From Bdellovibrio bacteriovorus HD100 (GTDB lineage: Bacteria; Bdellovibrionota; Bdellovibrionia; Bdellovibrionales; Bdellovibrionaceae): 64,000 bases of DNA. Shown in pieces: positions 51,060 to 59,869 of this stretch (the first letter of the stretch is position 1; each line of letters starts with the position of its first letter). The stretch lies in the NCBI RefSeq assembly GCF_000196175.1, contig NC_005363.1, forward strand, positions 2,232,001 through 2,296,000, read 5' to 3'. The notes beneath the pieces were generated by a model, which saw only the letters and a list, made by a program, of their open reading frames with translations, was not told the origin of the DNA and ran no database searches. Position numbers and translations under genes: made by a program.

Positions 51060-52388
51060 GTGTATTCAAATGAATTGAAGCAACGTCGTCGCATTCTGCT
51101 GATCTGTGTTTTGAGCTGTCTAGTGGCTATCGCCAGTGTTCTGGTGGCAAAGCTGCTGCTTTTGGGAATTGCCCTGTTCACCAATCTTTTTTATTTCCAA
51201 ACATTCTCTGTGGCAGAAAGCAATCCCGCAGACAACACCCTGGGAGCCTGGGCTGTCGTGGTGCCGGTCATCGGTGGTTTGATTGTTGGAGCCATGGCAA
51301 GATTTGGATCTGCCAGCATTCGTGGTCACGGAATCCCTGAAGCGATGGAAAATATCCTGCAAAAAGAAAGTCGCATCCCCCGTCGCATCACATTCCTAAA
51401 GCCCCTGTCATCAGCCATCGCCATTGGTTCGGGCGGCCCCTTCGGCGCCGAAGGCCCGATCATCGCCACTGGCGGCGCCTTGGGGTCCTGGCTGGGACAG
51501 ATTGTGCCCGTCAGTGCCTATGAAAGAAAAATCATTCTGGCTTCCGGCGCGGCAGCAGGCATGACTGCGATCTTTGGCACACCATTGTCGGCGGTCTTGC
51601 TGGCCATCGAGCTGCTCCTTTTTGAATACCGTCCCAAATCTTTTGTTCCCGTGGCGCTGGCAACAGCCGTGGCGGCGACATTGCGTTCGGCCTTTATGCA
51701 CACGGAAGCTTTCTTCACCATGCCGCCTATTCAGGTTCCTGACATGACCGGGCTGCTGACGTATCTGGTGTTTGGCGCTGTCATGGGATTACTGGCGGTC
51801 GTTGTCACGAAATCCATTTACTGGGTGGAAGACCACTTTGAAAAAATCCCCCTTCACTGGCTGTGGTGGCCCGCACTGGGTGGCCTTGCTGTGGGCATTA
51901 TCGGCCTGATTGAGCCACGCTCCTTGGGTGTGGGCTATGGCAATATATCACTGAGTCTTGCTGGCAGTCTTACCGTCGGCGCCGCAGTAAGCATCTTCGT
52001 ATGGAAGTTCCTGGCCTGGGCCATTGCGCTGGGAAGCGGAACGTCCGGCGGGACCCTGGCGCCACTACTGACATTGGGCGCCGCTTTCGGATTTATCATT
52101 GGAACGCTGCTGGCTCGATTTGTTCCCGAACTGCACACGGATGTAAACACCATGGCCCTGATCGGAATGGCAGCCCTGTTTGCGGGATCTTCACGAGCAC
52201 TCTTGGCATCCGTACTGTTTGCTCTGGAAGGAACCAAACAACCCGTGGGCCTGGTTCCTTTGTTGGGTTGTTGTTGTATTGCTTATTTGATTTCAACCGT
52301 GATTATGAAAAACTCTATCATGACTGAAAAAATCGCACGCCGGGGCCTGAAGGTTCCCCATGAATACTACGGAGGATCCCACTCATGA
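51060..52388 (+). CDS. ClC-family chloride channel or H+/Cl- antiporter
   Basis: 442 aa with the ClC helix pattern. The three filter motifs are recognisable as GHGIPE, GGPFGAEGP (the gating Glu is kept) and GTSGGTLAPLL. The presence of the gating Glu suits either a channel or an exchanger. GTG start at 51060 with GGGAG 8 bases upstream. There is no C-terminal CBS domain. It overlaps the zinc-ribbon gene downstream by 4 bp (ATGA), so the two are probably translated together. Confidence 0.9.
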   Translation: MYSNELKQRRRILLICVLSCLVAIASVLVAKLLLLGIALFTNLFYFQTFSVAESNPADNTLGAWAVVVPVIGGLIVGAMARFGSASIRGHGIPEAMENILQKESRIPRRITFLKPLSSAIAIGSGGPFGAEGPIIATGGALGSWLGQIVPVSAYERKIILASGAAAGMTAIFGTPLSAVLLAIELLLFEYRPKSFVPVALATAVAATLRSAFMHTEAFFTMPPIQVPDMTGLLTYLVFGAVMGLLAVVVTKSIYWVEDHFEKIPLHWLWWPALGGLAVGIIGLIEPRSLGVGYGNISLSLAGSLTVGAAVSIFVWKFLAWAIALGSGTSGGTLAPLLTLGAAFGFIIGTLLARFVPELHTDVNTMALIGMAALFAGSSRALLASVLFALEGTKQPVGLVPLLGCCCIAYLISTVIMKNSIMTEKIARRGLKVPHEYYGGSHS

Positions 52389-52756
52389 GTCAGCAACGCA
52401 TTCAAGCCACTGCCGGCAGCGATCATGTCGAGTACGGCACCGCCGACATCCGCTCGTATTCCCCGCGTGAGGTTCTGATCAAGTCATTGCAAAAGCTGGG
52501 AATGTTCTGGGGCCTGGCGATTTTCAGTATTCTGCTTCCAGTGGTGCACTTTGTTCTGACGCCGTTATTTTTTATTCTGGGAATCTATCTGTCCGTGCGC
52601 GCGCGTAAATTCCGTCACGAGATCTTGTCGGGCTCGATCCACTGCCCGCACTGCAAGACGCCAGTGACAATTGGCAAAGCCGCTTTTTTTGAGGAACACA
52701 CGGAAATCTGCCAGAACTGCGCATCGGTTGTCCGTATTTCAATACCTGAAGCCTAG
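52385..52756 (+). CDS. Small membrane protein with a C-terminal zinc ribbon
   Basis: 123 aa. After a charged N-terminus there is a double or hairpin membrane segment (MFWGLAIFSILLPVVHFVL, PLFFILGIYLSV). A cytoplasmic tail with HCPHCKTPV and CQNCAS follows, a four-cysteine zinc ribbon. It overlaps the ClC gene start-to-stop by 4 bp. No family is recognised; the pairing suggests an accessory or regulatory subunit of the channel, but that is inference. Confidence 0.78.
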   Translation: MSQQRIQATAGSDHVEYGTADIRSYSPREVLIKSLQKLGMFWGLAIFSILLPVVHFVLTPLFFILGIYLSVRARKFRHEILSGSIHCPHCKTPVTIGKAAFFEEHTEICQNCASVVRISIPEA

Positions 52757-52846
52757 CTGGCCATAAATCGTCACTGGCATTATAAAAATTCACCTTGCTG
52801 AATTTTCACGGGCACCATGAGGGCGACTTTGATAGATTTTGCCCTT

Positions 52847-53317
52847 ATGGCAAAAATCCTGATCGCCCTTATCATCAGCCTTTCTTCAGTTGCGCAAGCA
52901 GCAGACCCACTCTGCTATCAAAAAGAGCGCAACCCGAACACCCGTCAGGCCTTTGCCAGCGCTGATGAATACGATGCCTTCCGTGGTGACTGGGCTGACC
53001 AGAATCCTGGCACTGGAAATCCATTTTCTTTGATCAAGGCTTACAACGTTTACAAGAGTGAAAAAAATAAGGCAGAAAAGATGGGCACAGACAAACTGGC
53101 TCATTGTTACATTGGTTGTCGCATTTCTCAGGAAACCAGCTATCACACGGCTGACTATGTGGGCTGGTTGAAAGAAGATCGCGACATCACCGACTGCAAC
53201 TACAACACCCGCTTTGATGAAGACGACTATAAGGCCACTGCTCGTGGTGCCCAGTTTGGCGAATCTGCCCGAGACGCTGCCGCATGTGAAAGCTCTTGCA
53301 AACAGGTCTATAAATAA
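52847..53317 (+). CDS. Small exported cysteine-rich protein with a DKLAHC motif
   Basis: 156 aa from the ATG at 52847, which gives a signal ending VAQA; an ATG at 52817 adds 10 residues. The mature part has seven cysteines. The stretch TDKLAHCYIGCRIS, with later GESARDAAACESSC, resembles a short domain also seen at the C-terminus of some Rhs and secreted proteins, where the His/Asp pair may be catalytic. Function unknown. It appears to be a single gene with only a weak terminator after it. Confidence 0.68.
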   Translation: MAKILIALIISLSSVAQAADPLCYQKERNPNTRQAFASADEYDAFRGDWADQNPGTGNPFSLIKAYNVYKSEKNKAEKMGTDKLAHCYIGCRISQETSYHTADYVGWLKEDRDITDCNYNTRFDEDDYKATARGAQFGESARDAAACESSCKQVYK

Positions 53318-53386
53318 ACTGTCTCAATTCTGAAATTAAGAACTTCCTTCTAAATCGACCTCTTACTGCCCCCATTGGGGATTGTG

Positions 53387-53406
53387 AGCCCTTGTTGGCT
53401 TTTTTT
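53387..53406 (+). terminator. Weak terminator candidate
   Basis: AGCC/GGCT stem with a 6-nt loop followed by T6. The stem is short, so this is tentative. It lies about 70 bp after the 53317 stop. Confidence 0.35.
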
Positions 53407-53530
53407 CCTGGCTGTGACAATTGAGGGCACACTGTCCAAGGCCTTTCTATTAAGTCTTATATCTTTGAAATGGTAACGCCAAACCCGCGCACGGAACTTG
53501 AAATGATGTGTGTAGGAATATGGGGTTGGC

Positions 53531-54664
53531 ATGAAAAGAACTGCATTATCAACACTTTGTCTCATTCTGATACTGACGGCGCAAAGCTATGCGCAAAGTC
53601 AGATCAGCGCAGCTATGCCTGAGACCAAAGAAAGCAGCCGCTTCGATGCCGAGTGGAGACTGCGCCTTGCAGGCTCTGACGTGCACGATGAGCGCAGCCA
53701 ATCCAAAGTCGTTGATATCCGCACAGATATCAAAGCCAAATACCTTCTAAGCCGTTCCTTGCAGTTGGACATCCAGCCTTCTTTGCGCCTGCAATCAGGC
53801 CAAACCCAGAGCGTGGATGGTGCCGACAGAGCTGAAAACAAGATCATTCTGAACCAGGCGGCAGCTCACTATCTGCCATTCTCGGCGTTGCGCCTGTCAG
53901 CGGGTGCCTTGAATCAACGCCACATGCACACAAATCTTCTGGTGGATGGCATCGCCTTCCCCGCAGCTCGCCTGGAAGCCCTGATGAAAGCGGGCCTGAC
54001 TAAAACAAGCCTTTCTGTGGAATCCGCAATCCCGACTTCAACTTCTTTGAGCACGAACACCAAAGAACTTGAAAAGACTCCGTCCTTGAACACAGCCGCA
54101 TTGAAGTTCCAAATGCAGGCCGCCCAGAACCTTTTCTGGAAGTCCTCTGTTGGATACTTCATGTATAACAACCTGCCATCTGCGGTGGCTCAGCAGTCCA
54201 ATTTGCTGGGGAACGAAGTTGAAAAGCTTTCTGAAGCCCAGTACGCCTTCATGTATAAATACGAAGGCATTGAGGCCGCGACTGAATTTGAATTCCCGGT
54301 GTTTTCTCTGTTTGATTTCAGAGCTGGTGGCGAGTACTTGCAAAACACCAAAGCTCCATCCGACCAGAACACCGCAACCCGTTACTTTGCCGCGGGTGAG
54401 TTCCACTTCGGCAAAAATACGGACCTGGTCATTGAAGGCAGTTATTTCTCCATCGCTCCGGAAGCAGCGGTGGCTTACTTTAACGCCGGTGGTTTTGAAA
54501 CCAACCGCGTGGGCTATTCCGCCGAAAGCTACCTATCCTTTAAAAAGGAAGGTTTCAATATCGGCGTGAAATACACGGATTCAGAAGTGATGTTTAATCG
54601 CGCCCCCCAATCCCGCGAGAAGACTTTGATGATCAAGCTGGAGACTTTCTATGCAAACATCTAA
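53531..54664 (+). CDS. Outer-membrane beta-barrel protein, partner of the giant lipoprotein
   Basis: 377 aa with a signal ending QSYAQ and a GGGG-type ribosome site. The mature protein is a run of amphipathic strands (YLLSRSLQLDIQPSLRLQSG, GYFMYNNLPSAVAQ, GFNIGVKYTDSEV), consistent with a barrel of roughly 14-16 strands. The C-terminus is FYANI, not the usual Phe. Its last 14 bases overlap the start of the 1098-aa lipoprotein gene, so the two are co-translated. Family not recognised. Confidence 0.75.
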   Translation: MKRTALSTLCLILILTAQSYAQSQISAAMPETKESSRFDAEWRLRLAGSDVHDERSQSKVVDIRTDIKAKYLLSRSLQLDIQPSLRLQSGQTQSVDGADRAENKIILNQAAAHYLPFSALRLSAGALNQRHMHTNLLVDGIAFPAARLEALMKAGLTKTSLSVESAIPTSTSLSTNTKELEKTPSLNTAALKFQMQAAQNLFWKSSVGYFMYNNLPSAVAQQSNLLGNEVEKLSEAQYAFMYKYEGIEAATEFEFPVFSLFDFRAGGEYLQNTKAPSDQNTATRYFAAGEFHFGKNTDLVIEGSYFSIAPEAAVAYFNAGGFETNRVGYSAESYLSFKKEGFNIGVKYTDSEVMFNRAPQSREKTLMIKLETFYANI

Positions 54665-57600
54665 ACTGACAATCCTTAAAGCCATCTTAAGTCTTTACGC
54701 TTTGTCACTGGCAGGATGTAATCTTCCTTCTCCGCAGGACAAAGAAAGCACGGGCACAGGGGCTGCGACTTTCACAGCGCAACCAATGGCTGACAAATCC
54801 AAAGCTTTGGAAGTCAGTGTTCAGGGTGACTTTGCCCTGCCGTCCTCTAAAGTTTTCAATCTTCAGGCATGTATCAAAGACGTTGCATACGACAAGGTCG
54901 TGGCGGGTCATGATTTCATGGTGGAAGAAACACAGCAGAAAGTTACAACTGACAAAGCCGGCTGCCTGACTTGGGCTGAGCGCGTGAGCTTTAACTTCCT
55001 GGCAGAATCCCAGTACATCCGCATCGAAAGAACCATCAAAGGCACGGGCGTTCACCGCGGTTCTCAAAAAGTGGCTTATGCGATCAACCCTTGGTCCCAT
55101 GGCGAAACTTTAACTCCGGTTTTGAATCCGGATGATGGCAACAACATCCCTCGCCTGGTGGACAACCAGGAACAAGGCAAACTGGCTTTGAAAGGCCTTT
55201 CTGCCGACAACGCTCAAGCAACACGCCCTTTGTGGGTGGAAGATGGTCGTCTGTTCGTCACAGAACAGAAAATGACTGCCGATGGTGTGACCCTGCTGGT
55301 GGAAATGCGCCCGAATCCATCCATTCAACTGACCAAAATGAACGGCGAAATGTTCCTGCGCGCCCTGACGGCGGGATCTTTCAAAGCGCGCATGAAGCTG
55401 ATCCATATCTATCAGCACGACAACCAGGAAATCCGCCGCCAGATGTCTGAGACTCCGATGATGGACGTCAAAATGGAAAACGGTTCTTTGGCGATCAAAT
55501 CCCCGATGCACCTTCCAGCTTTGCCTACTCGCGGTCAAATCATGCTGGGTCTGGAGCTTTCTCCGGTGAACGGTCCCCAAGGCCTGACGGCATTTGATGG
55601 CGTTTACTTCCTGGGTGAATACGATCAGATCAAAGGGTCTTCTTTCCTGAAACTGAACACGATTGTGGCTCAAACCAAGGGCTTCAAGATCAGCAACTAT
55701 GTAAATGCACAGATGCAGGAAGTGGCGCAGGTCACACCGGCTGGCAAAATGAACGAAGACACTTACCAGAAACCAAAAATTGAAGTGTCCCAATTGGAAT
55801 TCCGTTTTATCCGCGTGGGTTCTGAAACGACGTCCACTCGTGAAGTGTTCTATAATATCAAGGCCTGCGTAAGAAACGGCCTGGATCAAAAGAACACGCG
55901 CGCTCACACATTCAAAGTCACTAAGTTCCGTCAAAACGAGGCAGAGACTTCTTCTTCGGTGTCCTTGAAGACTGACAACAACTCATGCCTAAGCTGGGAT
56001 GAGAGCATTTCCTTCAAGTACTTCGATTGCCAGCGCTATTTGAAGGGTTATGTTCAGATCGAAAACGAAGACCTGGGCATGAAGGAAAAACTGGAAATCA
56101 TCGTGAACCCATGGGAATCCTGGGGTCAGGTGGCTCGTGACATGCGCTATGTGGATCCAACTGAAAAGCTGATCCTGAGCTGCGAAAAAGAAAGCCGCCC
56201 ACGCACGCAAATCCTGCTGGACAGCTTCAGCTACAACACGTTGTCTTACAACTACAACGTGGATGCACAACTGAACCTGACTGTGACCAAAAAAATCCAG
56301 TTCAAGATGGACCCTCGCCTGCTGATCTATTCAAGCTTGGCCAACGGCCGCGCGGAAGCTCAGAAACTGCGTGATGGTGTTTACTTGATGAAGCTGGCCA
56401 TCGTGCAAAACCGCGACTATGACCAGAAGAACACTTATGTTACATCCGCAGACCGTTTCGTAAACGTGATGAACGGCCTGATCAACACGGACGTGACTTT
56501 CCAGACGCAGGATCTGAAAGCCCTGGGTAACCGCAACAACATTCTGGTGGAACTGCACCCGGTGGATGAATCAAAAGTTGTGGTTGAAAAAGGCGAAGTG
56601 CGCCTGAAAGATGCTTCCCAGCACGTCGACACTGCGATTGATGCGGGTTCCGTTTTGGAAAATCCGACCTTCATTGGTCCGATTACTTTGAACATTGATG
56701 AAACCACCCGTCCGCTAAGAATTATGGACCCGGCAGCGATCAGCACTTACCTGTTGAAGGGTAAAGGCGAAAACAACACGTCTGAAAAGAACGTGGTGGC
56801 TCGCATTGTGGCGGAAGGTTTGAAAGTAAAAGCAGAAATCACCAGCAACATTAAAAACCGTTCTCAGGCGGCTCACTTTGCCAAAGAAAACAACCTGGAT
56901 CTGCTGGCTTTGCCAAACCTTGAAAAAGAGCAGCCGCTGGTGAAAGCGCTGGTGGGTTCCACCAATCTGGCGGACCGTCTGATTGTGACGAAGTCTGATT
57001 TGTATTCACTGGTTTCCACGGGCAAGTTGTCCAACGAAGCGGCACAAAGAATGTGTGCTTTCTGGGCCAGCGACTACATGAGAAAAATGTACGCGGCCAA
57101 AGGTGGCGCGATCATGCCTAATATCGCTCCGGCGTTCGGTATGGACTGCTTCCATGCGGTTAAAAAAGACGTTTCCAAGTTCTTCATGGTTGAAAAACAG
57201 ATGTTGATCAAAGAAGTCGGCAACACTCAGTATCTGAAAGGCCTGAATCAGGGGCTGACGGTGGGCACAAGCTTCTCTTTGAGCGCTTCTCACTCTAAAT
57301 CCGTGACTTCTTCCACGAGTGTGTCTGCGAAGATCGGTCTGTCTAAAAAGTTCATGGATCTATTGTCTGTCAGTGCGGACCTGGGATACACCATGTCCTG
57401 GGCCACTACAGACGCGAAAGCTTCCAGCAACTCGATTTCTGTGAACGGCTCCACTTCCATGACGGTTCAACAGAGCCAGATGAAGGTTCGCGTGAACAAA
57501 TACGAGCAGTGCGCGATCGTGCGCCTGAACCCGACTTTGTTCATCAAGGACACGAAATCCTGGTTCGGCCGCAAGGACTATCTGATGGTTCTGAACTCAC

Positions 57601-57947
57601 AATTGACCGAGGCTGAAAAGGCGGCGGCAGTCACTCGTGGTATCATGGTGTGTGACGGTGTGACTCACACTGAGCCAATGGACATCACTGAGAACTACTA
57701 CCTGATCGCTCAGGAATCCAGCAGTTCCCAAATGCAGGACAGTGGGGATTCCCGCAACCGCAACTTCTTTATCGCGCTGAGATCCACGCAAGACTTCAAC
57801 CGCTTCGTGATCGCCATGCGCGGGAACGCCGGCATGCCTCAGGGTGCGGAAAAAGACGAAGATCCTCAGGTTCAGGCCACCAAGATGATGGAGCAGCTGT
57901 TCCAGATGCCTGCTCCAAGCTATCCGGGCATGTACCTGGTTAAATAG
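54651..57947 (+). CDS. Giant lipoprotein with duplicated N-terminal domains and a pore-former-like segment
   Basis: 1098 aa, lipobox LSLAGC. Two homologous segments at about residues 55-152 and 377-492 share a pattern: V/YNI.ACV, H.F.V, T(D).. .CLSW.E..SF, and ..NPW.. .G. At about residues 867-955 lies a Ser/Thr-rich alternating stretch (SFSLSASHSKSVTSSTSVSA, later SSNSISVNGSTSMTVQQSQ) interrupted by an apolar KFMDLLSVSADLGYTMSW. This is the look of the membrane-inserting hairpin of aerolysin-type beta-pore formers. No known family is recognised overall. It overlaps the barrel gene before it by 14 bp and is followed by a long hairpin. Confidence 0.7.
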   Translation: MQTSKLTILKAILSLYALSLAGCNLPSPQDKESTGTGAATFTAQPMADKSKALEVSVQGDFALPSSKVFNLQACIKDVAYDKVVAGHDFMVEETQQKVTTDKAGCLTWAERVSFNFLAESQYIRIERTIKGTGVHRGSQKVAYAINPWSHGETLTPVLNPDDGNNIPRLVDNQEQGKLALKGLSADNAQATRPLWVEDGRLFVTEQKMTADGVTLLVEMRPNPSIQLTKMNGEMFLRALTAGSFKARMKLIHIYQHDNQEIRRQMSETPMMDVKMENGSLAIKSPMHLPALPTRGQIMLGLELSPVNGPQGLTAFDGVYFLGEYDQIKGSSFLKLNTIVAQTKGFKISNYVNAQMQEVAQVTPAGKMNEDTYQKPKIEVSQLEFRFIRVGSETTSTREVFYNIKACVRNGLDQKNTRAHTFKVTKFRQNEAETSSSVSLKTDNNSCLSWDESISFKYFDCQRYLKGYVQIENEDLGMKEKLEIIVNPWESWGQVARDMRYVDPTEKLILSCEKESRPRTQILLDSFSYNTLSYNYNVDAQLNLTVTKKIQFKMDPRLLIYSSLANGRAEAQKLRDGVYLMKLAIVQNRDYDQKNTYVTSADRFVNVMNGLINTDVTFQTQDLKALGNRNNILVELHPVDESKVVVEKGEVRLKDASQHVDTAIDAGSVLENPTFIGPITLNIDETTRPLRIMDPAAISTYLLKGKGENNTSEKNVVARIVAEGLKVKAEITSNIKNRSQAAHFAKENNLDLLALPNLEKEQPLVKALVGSTNLADRLIVTKSDLYSLVSTGKLSNEAAQRMCAFWASDYMRKMYAAKGGAIMPNIAPAFGMDCFHAVKKDVSKFFMVEKQMLIKEVGNTQYLKGLNQGLTVGTSFSLSASHSKSVTSSTSVSAKIGLSKKFMDLLSVSADLGYTMSWATTDAKASSNSISVNGSTSMTVQQSQMKVRVNKYEQCAIVRLNPTLFIKDTKSWFGRKDYLMVLNSQLTEAEKAAAVTRGIMVCDGVTHTEPMDITENYYLIAQESSSSQMQDSGDSRNRNFFIALRSTQDFNRFVIAMRGNAGMPQGAEKDEDPQVQATKMMEQLFQMPAPSYPGMYLVK

Positions 57948-57956
57948 TCTCAAATC

Positions 57957-58001
57957 GGGAATTCCTGAACCGCCGCTTGGTGGTCCTTGGGAATTCCCTT
58001 T
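57957..58001 (+). terminator. Long hairpin after the giant lipoprotein gene
   Basis: GGGAATTCC (57957-57965) pairs with GGAATTCCC (57990-57998), and an inner ACCGCC/GGTGGT stem fills the loop. Only a short T3 follows, so it may be a terminator or a 3' stabiliser. It ends 12 bases before the next ATG. Confidence 0.5.
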
Positions 58002-58012
58002 ATCCTGAAATC

Positions 58013-58624
58013 ATGAAAATAATTCTGATTGCTGGCTTATTCTTATTTGCGAATAACGCTTTTTCCTCCCAGGAACTGGCGCAAATCATCGCCTGCCATG
58101 AAGCTCTCGACGGCAAATCAGATTCTCGCACCTTTAAACTGGAAGTCACCTCCCCCACCCCCTTCACTTTAATCTCCGGGAAGAAAATCTATTTCATCAC
58201 GGATCAATCCGTCAGCGCCCTGGAGCACAAATATGCCGGACAAAGCATGACAGTGAAGCTGGAAGAAAAAGGTCAGGTTTTCTATCGCACGATCAGCTTT
58301 CAAAAAGACGGAACCATAGGCAATGTCTCCTTTGATGAAACCACCCCTGAAGCCAAAGCCCAGGCAGTGTCGGCCCGGGCGCAACTGGATCCTGACTCCA
58401 TCGCTTTGTTAAAAAAAGAACTGCTGCGCCAGATGAACAGTGTCACGGGTGAATATCAGAACAAATACGATCCCGAAGACACTCTGCACGCGTTGAATAT
58501 CTGCCGGCAGATAAAGTCCAAAGAACTAGAAGAGAGTATCGACAAACAGAGTGCCTTTTATGAAAAGCTGCTCCGTCGAAAGGCTTCGTACAAATTCCAA
58601 AAAGACAAATCCGGCCACAAATAA
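58013..58624 (+). CDS. Exported protein of unknown function
   Basis: 203 aa from the ATG at 58013, which gives a clean signal (IAGLFLFANNAFS). The mature part has a beta-rich N-terminal half (FKLEVTSPTPFTLISGKKIY) and a helical C-terminal half ending in many Lys. Two Cys (ACHEAL, ICRQI) may pair. No family is recognised. The in-frame upstream codons would run through the long hairpin, so I reject the earlier start. Confidence 0.68.
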   Translation: MKIILIAGLFLFANNAFSSQELAQIIACHEALDGKSDSRTFKLEVTSPTPFTLISGKKIYFITDQSVSALEHKYAGQSMTVKLEEKGQVFYRTISFQKDGTIGNVSFDETTPEAKAQAVSARAQLDPDSIALLKKELLRQMNSVTGEYQNKYDPEDTLHALNICRQIKSKELEESIDKQSAFYEKLLRRKASYKFQKDKSGHK

Positions 58625-58651
58625 AAAAACCCGCGGATTTCGCGGGTTTTT
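58625..58651. terminator. Bidirectional terminator
   Basis: CCCGCG/CGCGGG with a 5-nt loop, A7 before and T5 after. It serves the exported protein gene and the convergent PhoD-like gene. Confidence 0.88.
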
Positions 58652-58670
58652 AGTTTCAGACTTTTACCAA

Positions 58671-59774
58671 TTACAAACTCAGCTTCATTTCCTGCGCGGT
58701 CTTGCCGCTTTCATCCACCAGTTTCATGTGGACTGTTTTATTTTTCCAGTCCCACTCCAGCAGACCGAAGTTAAAGGCCTCTAAGGCGCCACCCACATAG
58801 TGGAAGTCTTTTTCACGGTTTGTGATATCGCCGTTCAAAGGACCGACAGTCAGATCATACAGCGGCCCATAACCTTCCAGCAGATCCACTTTGCCGACAG
58901 AGCCAAACCCGCGGTTGCCGCTGACGATCACCACTTTTTTGGCATTGGTGGCGCGCAAAGTATCAAAGAACTTCTGGCGATCCAGCGGGAACAAACCCCA
59001 GCGCTCCTGACCGCCGGTGTTGGCCGCCATCTGCAGCGGAGACACGATCACACGGTATTCAGCCTCTTTGCTAAGTTCGCTTTCCAGCCAGCTCCACTGC
59101 CCGGCTCCCAACAGTGAATCTGAACGGTTCCAGTTTTTCTTAAACTGGCCATCCACCCCCGTGTCCAGCCAAGGGGTTGCATAGAAACGCGTGTCCAGCA
59201 TGATGATTTGCACACGCTGCCCCGGCGCCCCCAGGATCACCGAGTGTTCGACACCCTTGGCGGATTTAGGCTGAAGTTTCGTGATATAGCTCCAATAATT
59301 CAGGAAAGCTTCGCGACTTTCGTGTTTGCCTTCATAGCCAGAATCCCCATGACGAAGACCGAAATCCAACCCGTCCCACACCGCCATGAAAGGCGCTTTA
59401 CCACGCAACTGGCGATAGCCTTCGATTTGATCCAGCTTTTTGTACTGCGCCCCCAGTGGTTTTTCATCATAGCGCACAGAACTGACGCTGTTGCCGGTGA
59501 AGACCACGACATCGGGATTTTTCGCAGAAACCTGCTGCCACAGATTTTGTTCCTGATCCTGATGTGCGCAGCAGACAAAGGCCACACGCTGAACTTTTTT
59601 AACTGATTTCAGATCTTTCTGCGGAAGTTCAGACTGATAGTTGTTTTCCGCCTGCATGCGCATCATTTTCAAGGTCAGCGACTCGGGCGCCTGGCTTTTT
59701 TCAGCACACGAGGTGGCAAGTATGGTAGTCAAAGCCAACAGGGATACACGGGCAGAAAACGACGTCAGAGTCAT
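58671..59774 (-). CDS. PhoD-like phosphatase-family lipoprotein with altered metal sites
   Basis: 367 aa with lipobox LATSC. The PhoD/metallophosphatase layout is kept: VCCAHQD (67-73), FTGNS (92-96), AVWDGLDFG (131-139), LDTRFYAT (193-200), LLGAGQWSWLE (221-231) and VSGNRGFG (284-291). In active PhoD enzymes these sites read GDN, DDHD and SGD(R/V)H, supplying metal ligands. Here the Asp, the His and the final His are replaced (GNS, DGLD, SGNRG). The fold is clear, but phosphodiesterase activity is doubtful. It ends at a strong terminator. Confidence 0.82.
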   Translation of the reverse strand: MTLTSFSARVSLLALTTILATSCAEKSQAPESLTLKMMRMQAENNYQSELPQKDLKSVKKVQRVAFVCCAHQDQEQNLWQQVSAKNPDVVVFTGNSVSSVRYDEKPLGAQYKKLDQIEGYRQLRGKAPFMAVWDGLDFGLRHGDSGYEGKHESREAFLNYWSYITKLQPKSAKGVEHSVILGAPGQRVQIIMLDTRFYATPWLDTGVDGQFKKNWNRSDSLLGAGQWSWLESELSKEAEYRVIVSPLQMAANTGGQERWGLFPLDRQKFFDTLRATNAKKVVIVSGNRGFGSVGKVDLLEGYGPLYDLTVGPLNGDITNREKDFHYVGGALEAFNFGLLEWDWKNKTVHMKLVDESGKTAQEMKLSL

Positions 59775-59869
59775 GATGCAGATCCTTCCTGATGTTCACA
59801 CAACAAAATCATGAGATTTTATTCTATATCACCATCCGGATCTGTCACGAGAAGTTGAACACACCAGAC

